41,575 bases of DNA from Methanobacteriota archaeon. GTDB lineage: Archaea > Thermoplasmatota > Poseidoniia > Poseidoniales > Thalassarchaeaceae. Location of the stretch: contig PADI01000026.1 in NCBI GenBank assembly GCA_002702985.1, positions 1 through 41,575 of the forward strand, given 5' to 3'. Within the stretch, counting starts at the first letter, position 1; each line of letters begins with the position of its first letter. Below are positions 16,657 through 25,745 of the stretch, in pieces. Under the pieces are notes generated by a model that searched no databases, was not told the origin of the DNA, and saw only the letters and a list, made by a program, of their open reading frames with translations. Made by a program: the position numbers and the translations under genes.

Positions 16657-19653
16657 ATGTCTGAGTGGGATTTGCTACATCCAAATGTTAGTCAAATTGT
16701 AGAAAAAAAAGATTGGGTTCCGACTCCTATTCAAAAAAAATCAATGCCTGCAATACTTCAAGGAAATGACGTACTATTAATCGCTCCAACTGGGTCTGGA
16801 AAGACTGAATCTGCCGCATTACCCTTGTTATCAAGGGCAATTTCTGAGAAATGGAATGAAAGTTGTATTGTATATATCACTCCACTTCGTGCTCTAAATC
16901 GAGATATTGATAGAAGATTGCCTGAATTATTCAAACCATTAGATCTGAAGGTTGCCCTTCGGCATGGAGATACCCAGAATTCAGAAAGGCAACGACAATC
17001 GAGAAAACCTCCTCATCTTTGGATTACAACTCCTGAAACTCTACAAATTATGTTATTAGGTTCTAGACTACGTGAACATCTAAGCAAAATTAAAGCAATT
17101 ATTGTTGATGAAGTTCACGATCTTGCTGCTTCAGAGAGAGGGTCTCAACTTCTTCTTGCAATAGAAAGAATTCAAGCTTTATGTCCAAAAAAAATTCAAC
17201 GAATCGGATTATCTGCTACCGTTGGGAATCCTAATGAAGTAGCGAAATGGTTGTCAGAGGATGCTCAAATTGTACATGGAGATGCACCTAGAGAAACAAA
17301 AATCAGAGTTCATGCCCCCCAACCTTCACCTGACGATAAGGTATTGGCACTTGATTGGAGAACTAGTTCAGAATCGGTAGCATCTCTAAGACACATCACC
17401 AAATTAGTCGAAGAAGAAAGTCCTGCACTTATCTTCGTCAATAGTAGAAATTCTGCAGAAACAGTTGCATTGAGAATGAGAAATATAAATCCAGATTTAG
17501 AAATTGGAGTACATCATGGTAGTTTAGCTTCTGAAACAAGAATGGATATGGAGAATCAATTACAAAATGGTGAATTAAATGCAATGATATGCACCAGTAG
17601 TATGGAATTAGGAATTGATGTTGGGAGTATCAAAAGAGTTCACCAAATTGAGAGTCCTCGTGCAGTAGATAGAATGCTACAACGAGTAGGAAGAGCAGAA
17701 CATGTTCTTGGTGGAGTAGGAAGAGGAGATCTAGTAGCTTGGAAAATAGATGATATTGCAGAAGGTGCAGCAATAGCAAGAATGGCTAAATCAAAACAAA
17801 TTGAACCAATTACTTGGAGATATCATCCTAGAAGTGTTGCTACAAATCAATTAGTTCTATTGTCACTTCAAGAGGGATGGGTTCGATGTGATCAGGCTAC
17901 ATCATTGTTGAAAAAAAGCCATTTATTTGATGGATGGAAACATGATGATACAATGGATCTTTTGCGTCTATTAGATGATAGAAGACTAGTAAGATTAGTT
18001 GACAATTTTAAGGAAAGTAATCCTCTGAGATGGCCGCCAAAATTATGGAAAAAATTAGCAGAATCAAGTGATGATGTACCCACTAAACGACCATCAATTG
18101 AAGAATTTGAACTGATGTCTGATAATGAACAACGTATACTAGTTAACAAAATGAAAAATTTGGTTCCTAATGAATTGAAAGAAAATGGATGGTATGGACC
18201 GAGTGGAAAGGCAGCTGAAGTAAGAAACAGAGGTGTTTCAATGATTCCAGATTCTGAACGTTACCGAGTTAGAGATTCAGTAAGTAGACGGGTAATTGGG
18301 ACTCTTGATGAAGCATTTGTAATGGGAATACAAGATGATGAGGCAGCAAATTTGTTTGTTATGGCAGGAAGAACTTGGATGATCGTTGATGCTGATCCGG
18401 AAGCAAGTGAACTGACTGTTATTCCAACTGCAATGAAAGCCGATGCACCCCTATGGTTTGGGGAACTACCACCGGTCCCTGAAGGAGTTGCAAGAGAAGT
18501 AGGAAGAATGAGAATACTCATTTCAAAAGAATTTGGAGGGATAGATCTCCCTCAAAAAAATGCAGCAGATCACTTAACGGGCGGACTGATTGATTCAACA
18601 TTAGACGAATATGATATTTCTGAAGAAGCAATGGAAAGATTCTCCTCATCTGTAATGGAACATCTAGAATCAACGGGATATATTCCTCATGCTGGATTTT
18701 GGACTCTTGAATATCAAGCAGATGCTATTGTATTGAATACCTGTCAAGGTACAAAAATCAATCAAACATTATCTGATTTTCTTCAAGCTATGGCTTCAAT
18801 GATTGATGGGAAGATGGGAAGAACAATTGTTGATCCATACAGAATTCATCTAATGGTTCCTGGATTAACAATCAAACATATTGAAAATTGGTTATTAGAA
18901 ACCAGTCCTGATTCAATAGAAACAATACTGAGGATGACCACTCCAAATAGTCGAGCGCTTCGCTCACGTGTAGTTGAAACTGCTAAAATAATGGGGGTGA
19001 TTTCAAGAGGAGTAGACCCTAGAAATGTGAATGTTAGAGGTATAATAAAAAGATACAAAAATACTCCTTTGATGATTGAAGCATTAGACAAATTATTCCA
19101 TGAAAGATTAGATATTCCTGGAACTGAAGATGTCTTAAGAGCGTTACAACAGGACTATATCAAACTTGAAGCAACACCTAGTGGCCCATTAGGAATTTCA
19201 GATAGAGCACAAAAGGATTTACTATTGCCCAACTTTACAGATGAAGAGATTAGATCACAGGTAGAAGAACGACTATTGAATGAAAGAGTTGTTCAAATCT
19301 GTATGAATTGTGGAGATGTAAGTAGAAGAAGAGTTGCAAAACTACCTGAAAGAACTGTAAAATGTCATTGTGGGGGTAGGCTAAAAGCTACATCTGTAGA
19401 GGCAATGGAAGAAAGATTGAGAGAATGGGTAAAAAGTAACGACCCTAAAGTTAGAGACAGAATGATGAGAAATGCAGAACTTGTTGCTGATAGGGGGCTA
19501 GATGCTGTGTTATGTCTAGTAGCCAGGGGGGTAGGGGAAACAACTGCAATCAAAATCTTGTCAAGAATTGAACCAGGAAACAGATCACGATTACTTAGAG
19601 CAATACATGATGCAGAGATACAATATGCTAGAACTAGTAGATTTTGGAAATAA
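16657..19653 (+). CDS. Lhr-type superfamily 2 ATP-dependent helicase
   Basis: A 998-residue SF2 helicase from the ATG at 16657 (an in-frame GTG lies two codons upstream). Core motifs: Q-motif region TPIQKKS, Walker A APTGSGKT (43-50), TPLRALNRD, TPETLQ, DEVH (151-154), GLSATVGNP (185-193), then the second RecA domain with TSSMELGIDVGS and QRVGRAEH. These order and spellings are typical of archaeal Lhr-like helicases, which unwind DNA or RNA-DNA hybrids and act in repair and replication restart. After the WH and Lhr-core regions comes a C-terminal zinc ribbon (CMNCG about 880 and CHCGG about 902) and a helix-hairpin-helix-like end (RGVGETTAIKILSRI), finishing RTSRFWK as in relatives. It lies between a surface-protein gene and the UPF0200 kinase gene, all on the plus strand. 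Confidence 0.88.
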   Translation: MSEWDLLHPNVSQIVEKKDWVPTPIQKKSMPAILQGNDVLLIAPTGSGKTESAALPLLSRAISEKWNESCIVYITPLRALNRDIDRRLPELFKPLDLKVALRHGDTQNSERQRQSRKPPHLWITTPETLQIMLLGSRLREHLSKIKAIIVDEVHDLAASERGSQLLLAIERIQALCPKKIQRIGLSATVGNPNEVAKWLSEDAQIVHGDAPRETKIRVHAPQPSPDDKVLALDWRTSSESVASLRHITKLVEEESPALIFVNSRNSAETVALRMRNINPDLEIGVHHGSLASETRMDMENQLQNGELNAMICTSSMELGIDVGSIKRVHQIESPRAVDRMLQRVGRAEHVLGGVGRGDLVAWKIDDIAEGAAIARMAKSKQIEPITWRYHPRSVATNQLVLLSLQEGWVRCDQATSLLKKSHLFDGWKHDDTMDLLRLLDDRRLVRLVDNFKESNPLRWPPKLWKKLAESSDDVPTKRPSIEEFELMSDNEQRILVNKMKNLVPNELKENGWYGPSGKAAEVRNRGVSMIPDSERYRVRDSVSRRVIGTLDEAFVMGIQDDEAANLFVMAGRTWMIVDADPEASELTVIPTAMKADAPLWFGELPPVPEGVAREVGRMRILISKEFGGIDLPQKNAADHLTGGLIDSTLDEYDISEEAMERFSSSVMEHLESTGYIPHAGFWTLEYQADAIVLNTCQGTKINQTLSDFLQAMASMIDGKMGRTIVDPYRIHLMVPGLTIKHIENWLLETSPDSIETILRMTTPNSRALRSRVVETAKIMGVISRGVDPRNVNVRGIIKRYKNTPLMIEALDKLFHERLDIPGTEDVLRALQQDYIKLEATPSGPLGISDRAQKDLLLPNFTDEEIRSQVEERLLNERVVQICMNCGDVSRRRVAKLPERTVKCHCGGRLKATSVEAMEERLREWVKSNDPKVRDRMMRNAELVADRGLDAVLCLVARGVGETTAIKILSRIEPGNRSRLLRAIHDAEIQYARTSRFWK

Positions 19654-19687
19654 CAACAATAATCACATATCTCCATTAGATAGTGTC

Positions 19688-20242
19688 ATGCTTCTAGGAG
19701 TTACAGGCCGAAACGCTGCAGGAAAAACTACTATCGTTGAATGGTTTATCAATCAAGGATGGGAAGGTTGTTCTTGTTCAGATGCAATTAGGCATTGGTT
19801 ACGTGAAAATGGTCAAGAAATTACACGAGAAAATCTTACTCAGGGTGGAAGAACTCTACGTTCTGAAGGAGGACCAGGTATATTAGCAGAAATGCTCCTA
19901 AATAGAATGAATCCAAAGCAAAATACAATTATCGATTCAATTCGTACTCCTGATGAAGTTCATGTACTAAGAAAAAGAGATGATTTTCTACTTCTGGAAG
20001 TTCATGTCCCTCTAGATATAAGATGGCAAAGAATGCAAGAAAGAGCAAGGGATGGTGACCCCATCAACTACGAAATTTTCCTTAGACAGGAAGATGCTGA
20101 GGCCGTAGCAGAAGATTCAGCAGGACAGGCGCTGATAGCAACCGCTGAACTTTCTGATATTATAATTAATAATCAAGGAACATTAATTCAACTCTATGAA
20201 TCACTAGAGACTCTAATCTCAACTTTCAATCAGAAAATGTAG
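19688..20242 (+). CDS. UPF0200 family P-loop kinase-like protein
   Basis: A 184-residue P-loop protein of the archaeal UPF0200 family, which looks like small-molecule kinases (adenylate kinase/dephospho-CoA kinase type). Motifs from the ATG at 19688: MLLGVTGRNAAGKTT with the P-loop at 7-14, SDAIRHWLRENG, ENLTQGGRTLRSEGGPG (lid or substrate region), IIDSIRTPDEVHVLR, and a C-terminal IIINNQGT strand. The substrate of the family is not established. The frame stays open back to 19568, overlapping the end of lhr, but the P-loop strand begins at this ATG in family members, so the upstream stretch is probably not translated. It follows lhr by 34 bases and overlaps the convergent deaminase gene by 17 bases. 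Confidence 0.75.
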   Translation: MLLGVTGRNAAGKTTIVEWFINQGWEGCSCSDAIRHWLRENGQEITRENLTQGGRTLRSEGGPGILAEMLLNRMNPKQNTIIDSIRTPDEVHVLRKRDDFLLLEVHVPLDIRWQRMQERARDGDPINYEIFLRQEDAEAVAEDSAGQALIATAELSDIIINNQGTLIQLYESLETLISTFNQKM

Positions 20243-20675
20243 TAGAACGAGTGATTACTCCGGCTTCTTTCATCATTGAACTCGATCTCTCAAAATCTTC
20301 AATCCATCGATCAGGAATTTCAATATCGCCAGGATAAACTACTTCTATCACTCCTGCTTGAATCAATGAACGTGCACATCTTGTACAAGGTGGCCAAGTG
20401 ACATATGCGGTACAATCTTTTAGAGAAATTCCAATTCTGGCAGCATGCATAATTGCATTTTCCTCTGCATGACAAATTAAGGGATATTTCAATTCACGAT
20501 CTTCTAATCGTTCCATTGAATCTTCGATACCTCTAGGAAATCCATTGAAACCTGTGGAACGGATTTCACGATCTTCACCAACTACAACACATCCAACTTT
20601 AGTTGAAGGATCCTTGCTCCAACCACTAATATGCAATGCTAAATCGATAAAACGGCGGTCCCATTTCTCATTCAT
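20226..20675 (-). CDS. Deoxycytidylate (dCMP) deaminase-type enzyme
   Basis: A 149-residue zinc-dependent cytidine/deoxycytidylate deaminase. The zinc and catalytic signature is complete: HAEENAI (69-75, His69 ligand and Glu71 proton shuttle) and PPCTRCA (95-101, Cys97 and Cys100 ligands). Early residues WSKDPSTKVGCVVV and FNGFPRG are characteristic of dCMP deaminases rather than free cytidine deaminases. The likely reaction is dCMP to dUMP, feeding thymidylate synthesis, though substrate cannot be proven from motifs. A GGTGAAGG ribosome-binding site just upstream supports the ATG at 20675. It lies 33 bases downstream of folC on the same strand; both connect to thymidylate and folate metabolism. 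Confidence 0.85.
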   Translation of the reverse strand: MNEKWDRRFIDLALHISGWSKDPSTKVGCVVVGEDREIRSTGFNGFPRGIEDSMERLEDRELKYPLICHAEENAIMHAARIGISLKDCTAYVTWPPCTRCARSLIQAGVIEVVYPGDIEIPDRWIEDFERSSSMMKEAGVITRSTTFSD

Positions 20676-20708
20676 GCCTTCACCCGAGTCATTACAGGAA
20701 AAACTCCC

Positions 20709-22184
20709 TTATGGATTCATGGGAATATCTCTGTCTCCGATTATGTCATCATCTTTCCATCTCATGGTAGTCAAAGCATCATCCGAATCCTCTCCAAGAA
20801 TAGTCAAAAGTCCTCCAATAAGATGAACACTACCAAAACACCAAACTGAACCTGTAACGCCATCAAAAATTGAGTGAGAAGAAGAATCTACAGCTTCTTC
20901 CACAGCGGTTGATAGAGCAACATGTAAATCAGGTCTTACTTGAATCCGAGCATCAGGAAATTGGAGGCGGATTTCATCTGCTAAATCATCGCATGAAACA
21001 GCAGGTAATCGTCCATCTGATGGTTCAGTAACTACAATCATTGGATTATTCATCTCTGTAATTAATTCCACGATAGGATGAACGAAAACTGACAAATCTT
21101 TCTGTTTAGTAGTACCAATTAAAATTGCAGAAGGGCAAAAGGATCGTCCTGCATCTTCTTCTCTCTGTTTTCGAAGAATTAATTCATTCACCATCTTTTC
21201 TATCCCACTTGGATTATGAGCACAATCTAGCAATAATTCAACATCTTTCGGTCCCGAGATTTGTTGCATCCGTCCAGGCCAAAATGTTCTCTCCATTACA
21301 TCGTGTAAAGGAGGAGTACCTGGATCAATTGGAAGAATGAACCATGCTGCAGCATGGCCCAATATTGCATTATCCATTTGCATTGTCATAAATCCATCAA
21401 ATACACCATGTGGGATAGTCTGACCATCCCCTAATCCTGTTCCAATTTTTCTAAATGGTTCATTTGCATTTTCAAATCCAAGGAGGGCCAAACGATCTCC
21501 TCTCCACCAATATCCACAACCTCTTGTTGTAGCTTCTTCAATAGCAATCATAACATCTGGGTTATATGGCCACTTTGCAAGCATTGTAGCTCCTGGTCTA
21601 GCGATTGCAGCCTTTTCCTTAGCAATTAATTCAATTTTTTCACCTAAAATTTCTGTATGTTCTAGCGAAATTTCAGTTAAAATTGTCAAATCAGCATAAC
21701 AACATCTTGTTGCATCTAATCTACCACCTAAACCCGTTTCTATTACAGCACGTTGAACATTTGCTGCCTTGAAGCATACCATCGCTGCTAAAAATAAAGT
21801 TTCAAAGTAAGTAGGTTGTAAAACAGGAACTTCTTGAGACATTACCCTGATTGCGTGAATTGCTTTGTCTAACTGTTCTGAATCGATAGGACGACCATCA
21901 ATTCTAATTCTTTCTTCGACACGACAAAGATGTGGAGACGTGAATAATCCAGTTTTTTTGCCAGATAAACTCAAAGTATTGGCGAGATATACACAAGTGG
22001 TTCCTTTACCATTTGTACCTGCCACATGAACACATGGAAAGGCCATTTGAGGCATCCCAAGACGAGTTAACATTGCATATGTAACTTCTAGTCCTTGACT
22101 CATTCCAATCTTTCTTCGATCTTCTAACCATTCGCGAGACGTAAGAATTTCTTCTTCTACCTGTGAGTCGGCTTCAATCCCCAT
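20709..22184 (-). CDS. folC: Folylpolyglutamate/dihydrofolate synthase family (Mur ligase fold)
   Basis: A 491-residue ATP-dependent ligase of the FolC family, which adds glutamate to folates or joins dihydropteroate and glutamate. Visible landmarks: the P-loop VHVAGTNGKGTT (52-63), LFTSPHL, RIDGRPI, AVIETGLGGRLDATR (a FolC hallmark), LTEISLEHTEILG, KEKAAIARPG, and the C-domain DCAHNPSGIEKM. It is somewhat longer than bacterial FolC (about 420-440). Archaea vary in using folates or methanopterins, and FolC-like enzymes can act on either, so the exact pterin is open. Starts with the ATG at 22184, with only 43 bases to the divergent presenilin-like gene; followed by the deaminase gene. Confidence 0.85.
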   Translation of the reverse strand: MGIEADSQVEEEILTSREWLEDRRKIGMSQGLEVTYAMLTRLGMPQMAFPCVHVAGTNGKGTTCVYLANTLSLSGKKTGLFTSPHLCRVEERIRIDGRPIDSEQLDKAIHAIRVMSQEVPVLQPTYFETLFLAAMVCFKAANVQRAVIETGLGGRLDATRCCYADLTILTEISLEHTEILGEKIELIAKEKAAIARPGATMLAKWPYNPDVMIAIEEATTRGCGYWWRGDRLALLGFENANEPFRKIGTGLGDGQTIPHGVFDGFMTMQMDNAILGHAAAWFILPIDPGTPPLHDVMERTFWPGRMQQISGPKDVELLLDCAHNPSGIEKMVNELILRKQREEDAGRSFCPSAILIGTTKQKDLSVFVHPIVELITEMNNPMIVVTEPSDGRLPAVSCDDLADEIRLQFPDARIQVRPDLHVALSTAVEEAVDSSSHSIFDGVTGSVWCFGSVHLIGGLLTILGEDSDDALTTMRWKDDDIIGDRDIPMNP

Positions 22185-22227
22185 TAAATGTACATATAAT
22201 GAAATGTGATTTGAAGTTCCCTACTAC
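22185..22227. promoter_or_regulatory. Divergent promoter region, folC and presenilin-like gene
   Basis: TACATATAATGAA (22191-22203) is a good TATA-like match for the plus strand, placing transcription start within a few bases of the ATG at 22228 and implying a leaderless or near-leaderless message. The same AT-rich core read on the minus strand (TTATATGTACAT) could serve folC but lies too close for a conventional spacing. Confidence 0.45.
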
Positions 22228-24366
22228 ATGGCGAAGGACAAGGCCCCCCTATTGGAGGTGCTCAAAGGACAATGGACCTCCATGTTTGGAATGGCAGGAA
22301 TGTTCACGATTACTATTTTTCTTTCAACACTAATTCAGCCATTTTATGACCGTGATGAATTGCGTGCATTTGGAGCAGCGGGCTCTACAAAGTTATCGTA
22401 TGTTATAATCGAGGGGGTTTTCATCCTAATTTTCACTGCAGGCATAATCTGGTTAGCCAAAAAGAATATGCAGAGATTAATTCAAGTCGGAATTCTTTTC
22501 GTTCTTTGGATTGCATTATCATATAGCCTCATCCCAATGGCCCATCTTGCTATTCCAACTGCTGAACTTACAGCTACCACGTCTGAGACACAATCAGGTG
22601 GACAGATAATTCAAGAGTTAGGAGATACTAATTCTGTGATTTTTTTTGATGGAGATAATCTCATTTCCGTAGATCGTGCAATTGGAACTGATGGGGAATT
22701 TGCAGGTGGTTCGATAAATTGGACGGCAAATATTTCAGAATCCAGAAATGAATCCGTTTCAGTTACTCTAAATGGAAAAATGAACTATCATATTATGTCA
22801 TCAGCGAATGATTTCATAATTTGTGATATGACACAATGGATAAGGATTGATTCTTCAAATGGAGAAATTGTTAACAGATTTGACGACAATTGTCATCTAG
22901 GTTTCGTAGATAATGAAGAATCTGAATGGCAGATTTTTGGACCTATTCTAATGAAAGTAGACGAATTTAAGCCTGTAGAATCAATTGATAGTCCTAGAGA
23001 TAGATCGTGGGAATGGCTCATGCCTGATGAATTTGATTCTATGAATATACTATCTGCAGAACATATTGGTGACAATCACATACTGATCATTTCTAATAGA
23101 TGGGCGGGGGTAATAGAAATTCCAATTGAACCTCATTCTGATGGCTTCAATCCTCCATACATTGAGCCTATATGGAACTTAACTTTAGAAGATGGCAATG
23201 TGTTTACTGCCTCTACGTTTGGTAGTGATACATATGAATATAAGAATAATTCAGCAGAAGAATTTAGTCTATATTTAGGTACCAATAATGGAATCGTAGA
23301 TTCATTTAGAATTAATTCTAATGGTACTGTTGTTGAAAATGAAGCTGTACAATTTGAAGGTGCATTCGAAGGACCAATTCGAGGTCTATTTTTGGAAGAT
23401 TGTTGTAATGGTGGGAAAAACGATCTGTGGGTACTAGATAATGAAAAATTAAGAGTATTCATGGGTAATTCAAAAGTTGAAGTAACTCGAGATACAACAA
23501 TTCCAGGAAATAATTTGGTATCTATGGCAATTCAGTACCCAATTCAAGAAAGATATGCTCAATATAAAGAAGGAGTAATTTTGTTAGATATCAATTCGAG
23601 CTCATTTGATGAACCATTAAAGATGGCAGAATGGAGTTTACAAGACCCTCCACCATTTGAATTTGGAGGATATGGAATTGCTTGGGCAGATATAATTGCT
23701 GTTTCTCTGAGTATTGTTCTAATGGCTGCAATAATTCTACGTCCAGAATGGTATGTAGTTAACACCACAGGTATACTCGTAGGAGCAGGAGTAAGTACTA
23801 TGTTAGGAGTTTCATTTGTTCCTTGGCTAGTGATTATCTTCATGATAGCAATGGCTATTTACGACCATTGGGCAGTTAATGGAAGTAAACATATGCTAAC
23901 ATTAGCAGACACAATGATTGATCTAAAACTCCCGATATTACTTGTTGCTCCAAAAGACAAAGGATATTCATTCCTTGAGGAAGATGATGGGAAAATGGTT
24001 GAAAGAGATAGAATTCACACAACGAATGAACCTTCTAAACCTATACCGAAAGGAGAGAGAAAAACAGCAGATGCAATGTTCATGGGACTTGGTGATGTGA
24101 TTTTCCCTGGTATATTAGTAATATCAGCAATGACATGGTTACCTGACGAAATTGGTTTTGCGGGTCTACATGGACCTACAGCAGTTGCATTTGGAACGTT
24201 GATAGGAGGACTAGTGGGATACATCATACTAATGACACAAGTGGCAAGAGGTAAGCCTCAAGCAGGCCTTCCATTACTCAACGGTGGTTCAATTCTAGGA
24301 TATTTAATTACTACAATTATTGTTCTAGGATTTGATGCATTGGCGTTGAATATTACCCTATTCTGA
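22228..24366 (+). CDS. Presenilin-like intramembrane aspartyl protease with large external insertion
   Basis: A 712-residue membrane protein whose membrane core matches archaeal presenilin/SPP homologues (PSH, family A22). Nine hydrophobic helices are seen (about 20-38, 58-77, 85-109, 484-504, 514-530, 532-549, 613-635, 650-671, 683-705). The catalytic aspartates fall where expected: YD in TM6 (Tyr545-Asp546) and GLGD in TM7 (620-623, Asp623); the AGLPLL segment before TM9 (679-684) occupies the place of the PAL motif. These proteases cut substrates inside the bilayer. Characterised archaeal relatives are about 300 residues; this one carries about 370 extra residues between TM3 and TM4, which by counting helices lie outside the cell. 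That insert is beta-rich with propeller-like repeats. Protease assignment is strong from motifs; substrate and role of the insert are unknown. Confidence 0.85.
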   Translation: MAKDKAPLLEVLKGQWTSMFGMAGMFTITIFLSTLIQPFYDRDELRAFGAAGSTKLSYVIIEGVFILIFTAGIIWLAKKNMQRLIQVGILFVLWIALSYSLIPMAHLAIPTAELTATTSETQSGGQIIQELGDTNSVIFFDGDNLISVDRAIGTDGEFAGGSINWTANISESRNESVSVTLNGKMNYHIMSSANDFIICDMTQWIRIDSSNGEIVNRFDDNCHLGFVDNEESEWQIFGPILMKVDEFKPVESIDSPRDRSWEWLMPDEFDSMNILSAEHIGDNHILIISNRWAGVIEIPIEPHSDGFNPPYIEPIWNLTLEDGNVFTASTFGSDTYEYKNNSAEEFSLYLGTNNGIVDSFRINSNGTVVENEAVQFEGAFEGPIRGLFLEDCCNGGKNDLWVLDNEKLRVFMGNSKVEVTRDTTIPGNNLVSMAIQYPIQERYAQYKEGVILLDINSSSFDEPLKMAEWSLQDPPPFEFGGYGIAWADIIAVSLSIVLMAAIILRPEWYVVNTTGILVGAGVSTMLGVSFVPWLVIIFMIAMAIYDHWAVNGSKHMLTLADTMIDLKLPILLVAPKDKGYSFLEEDDGKMVERDRIHTTNEPSKPIPKGERKTADAMFMGLGDVIFPGILVISAMTWLPDEIGFAGLHGPTAVAFGTLIGGLVGYIILMTQVARGKPQAGLPLLNGGSILGYLITTIIVLGFDALALNITLF

Positions 24367-24409
24367 GGCAAACGGTTGAAGCGAAGTGCCCCCTCGTAGG
24401 TCCGTTAAT

Positions 24410-25693
24410 ATGCTCGAGATGAGGATGTTTAGAGAGGCGGCCGATGTAATTCGTTCCGATCATGATCGTAGAGGAATATCTCATGATTTGATTGATGAAG
24501 TAATTGCGTTAGATAAACAATGGAAAGATCTTCGATACAAGGTAGATCAAATTCGTAGACAAAGAAATGATGCCGCAAGAGAAATTGCAGCCGCCAAAAA
24601 AGCTGGTGATACTCAAGAGGTAGAGAAAATACTCTCTCAAGTCGCAAATCTAGGTGCTCAAATAGAAGAATTAGGAACAACAGCAGATGAAACTGAAAAA
24701 AATAGAGACCGTATCAGAATGAAAATTCCTAATATTTTACACGAAAGTGTACCAATAGGAGATGATGAAAATGAAAATACATCGCATTCAATGCATGGGA
24801 AAATTCCTGAATTCAAATTCGAACCTAAGGTACATAATGATCTGATTGAAGAGAATAAGTGGGTTGATTTAGGGAGAGCTGCAAAAATAGCAGGTTCTAG
24901 ATTTTACTATCTTAAAGGAGACCTTGCAAGACTAGAATTAGCACTACAACAGTTTTCTGTTGAATTCTTGGTCAATCGAGGATATACGTTAGTACAACCT
25001 CCTGTAATGATGAATAGAGATGCTTACGAAGGAGTTACTGATTTATCTGATTTTGAAACCGTAATGTATGATATTCAACCAGACGGATATTATGCAATAG
25101 CAACTAGTGAGCATCCTCTAACAGCTATGTTCATGGATGAAGTGATTGAACCATCATTACTTCCAATAAAAATGGTAGGAGTTAGTCCATGTTTCCGTCG
25201 AGAAGTTGGAGCACATGGACTATCCGATAAGGGAATTTGGAGAGTTCATCAGTTCACGAAAGTTGAACAAATAGTAATATGTAAACCTGAAGAATCCTGG
25301 AATCATCATGAAGATCTTCTGCAAAATTGTATTGATTTATGGGATGAACTTGAACTCTATTACCGAGTAGTAAATATCTGCACAGGAGATATGGGCACTG
25401 TTGCAGCTAAAAAATATGATTTAGAAGCATGGTTACCGGGTGTTCAGAATTTCAAAGAAGTTGTTTCTTGTTCAAATTGCACTGACTACCAAGCAAATAG
25501 ACTCAGGATGAGGTATCGAACTTCTGATGGTAACTCTTCAGTTCATACACTGAATTCTACAGCAGTTGCTACATCAAGAGCATTAGTTGCAATAATGGAA
25601 CAATACCAAGAAGAAGATGGAAGAGTAAGAATCCCGAAGAAACTGTTACGATGGTTCAATGAACAAACTCATTTAGAAAAAACCAATTGGTAA
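24410..25693 (+). CDS. serS: Seryl-tRNA synthetase (bacterial/eukaryotic type)
   Basis: A 427-residue class II synthetase that charges tRNA-Ser. An N-terminal long-helix hairpin (about 25-105, VDQIRRQRNDAAREIAAAKKAG) is the tRNA-binding coiled-coil arm. The catalytic domain shows motif 2 (SPCFRREVGAHGLSDKGIWR), HQFTKVEQ, DLEAWLPG, FKEVVSCSNCTDYQANRL and motif 3 (NSTAVATSRALVAIMEQYQ). This is the common SerRS form, not the zinc-dependent methanogen type. The ATG at 24410 is preferred: it opens directly into the usual N-terminus (MLEMRMFREAADV); an upstream GTG at 24386 would add eight residues with no family counterpart. It follows the presenilin-like gene by 43 bases on the same strand. Confidence 0.93.
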   Translation: MLEMRMFREAADVIRSDHDRRGISHDLIDEVIALDKQWKDLRYKVDQIRRQRNDAAREIAAAKKAGDTQEVEKILSQVANLGAQIEELGTTADETEKNRDRIRMKIPNILHESVPIGDDENENTSHSMHGKIPEFKFEPKVHNDLIEENKWVDLGRAAKIAGSRFYYLKGDLARLELALQQFSVEFLVNRGYTLVQPPVMMNRDAYEGVTDLSDFETVMYDIQPDGYYAIATSEHPLTAMFMDEVIEPSLLPIKMVGVSPCFRREVGAHGLSDKGIWRVHQFTKVEQIVICKPEESWNHHEDLLQNCIDLWDELELYYRVVNICTGDMGTVAAKKYDLEAWLPGVQNFKEVVSCSNCTDYQANRLRMRYRTSDGNSSVHTLNSTAVATSRALVAIMEQYQEEDGRVRIPKKLLRWFNEQTHLEKTNW

Positions 25694-25745
25694 TTTTATT
25701 TTTCAATTGGAAAATTTGAATTTATTTATTCAGTATTTCAATTGA
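25694..25745. terminator. Bidirectional T-rich termination region between serS and the biotin carrier gene
   Basis: A 52-base convergent spacer that is almost all A and T. On the plus strand TTTTATTTTTC (25695-25705) and TTTATTTATTC follow serS; on the minus strand TTTTCCAATTGAAAAATAAAA-like T-runs follow the carrier-protein gene. Archaeal transcription often stops at oligo-T stretches without a hairpin. The imperfect palindrome TTTCAATTGGAAA (about 25703-25715) is also present. Confidence 0.45.

Noticed and set aside
19568-19687. N-terminal extension of the UPF0200 gene back into lhr
   Set aside because: The extension overlaps the lhr end and reads like translated lhr sequence in another frame; the P-loop strand begins at the ATG at 19688, as in the family.
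24386-24409. GTG start eight codons upstream of serS
   Set aside because: The ATG at 24410 opens directly into the conserved SerRS N-terminus; the upstream codons have no counterpart.
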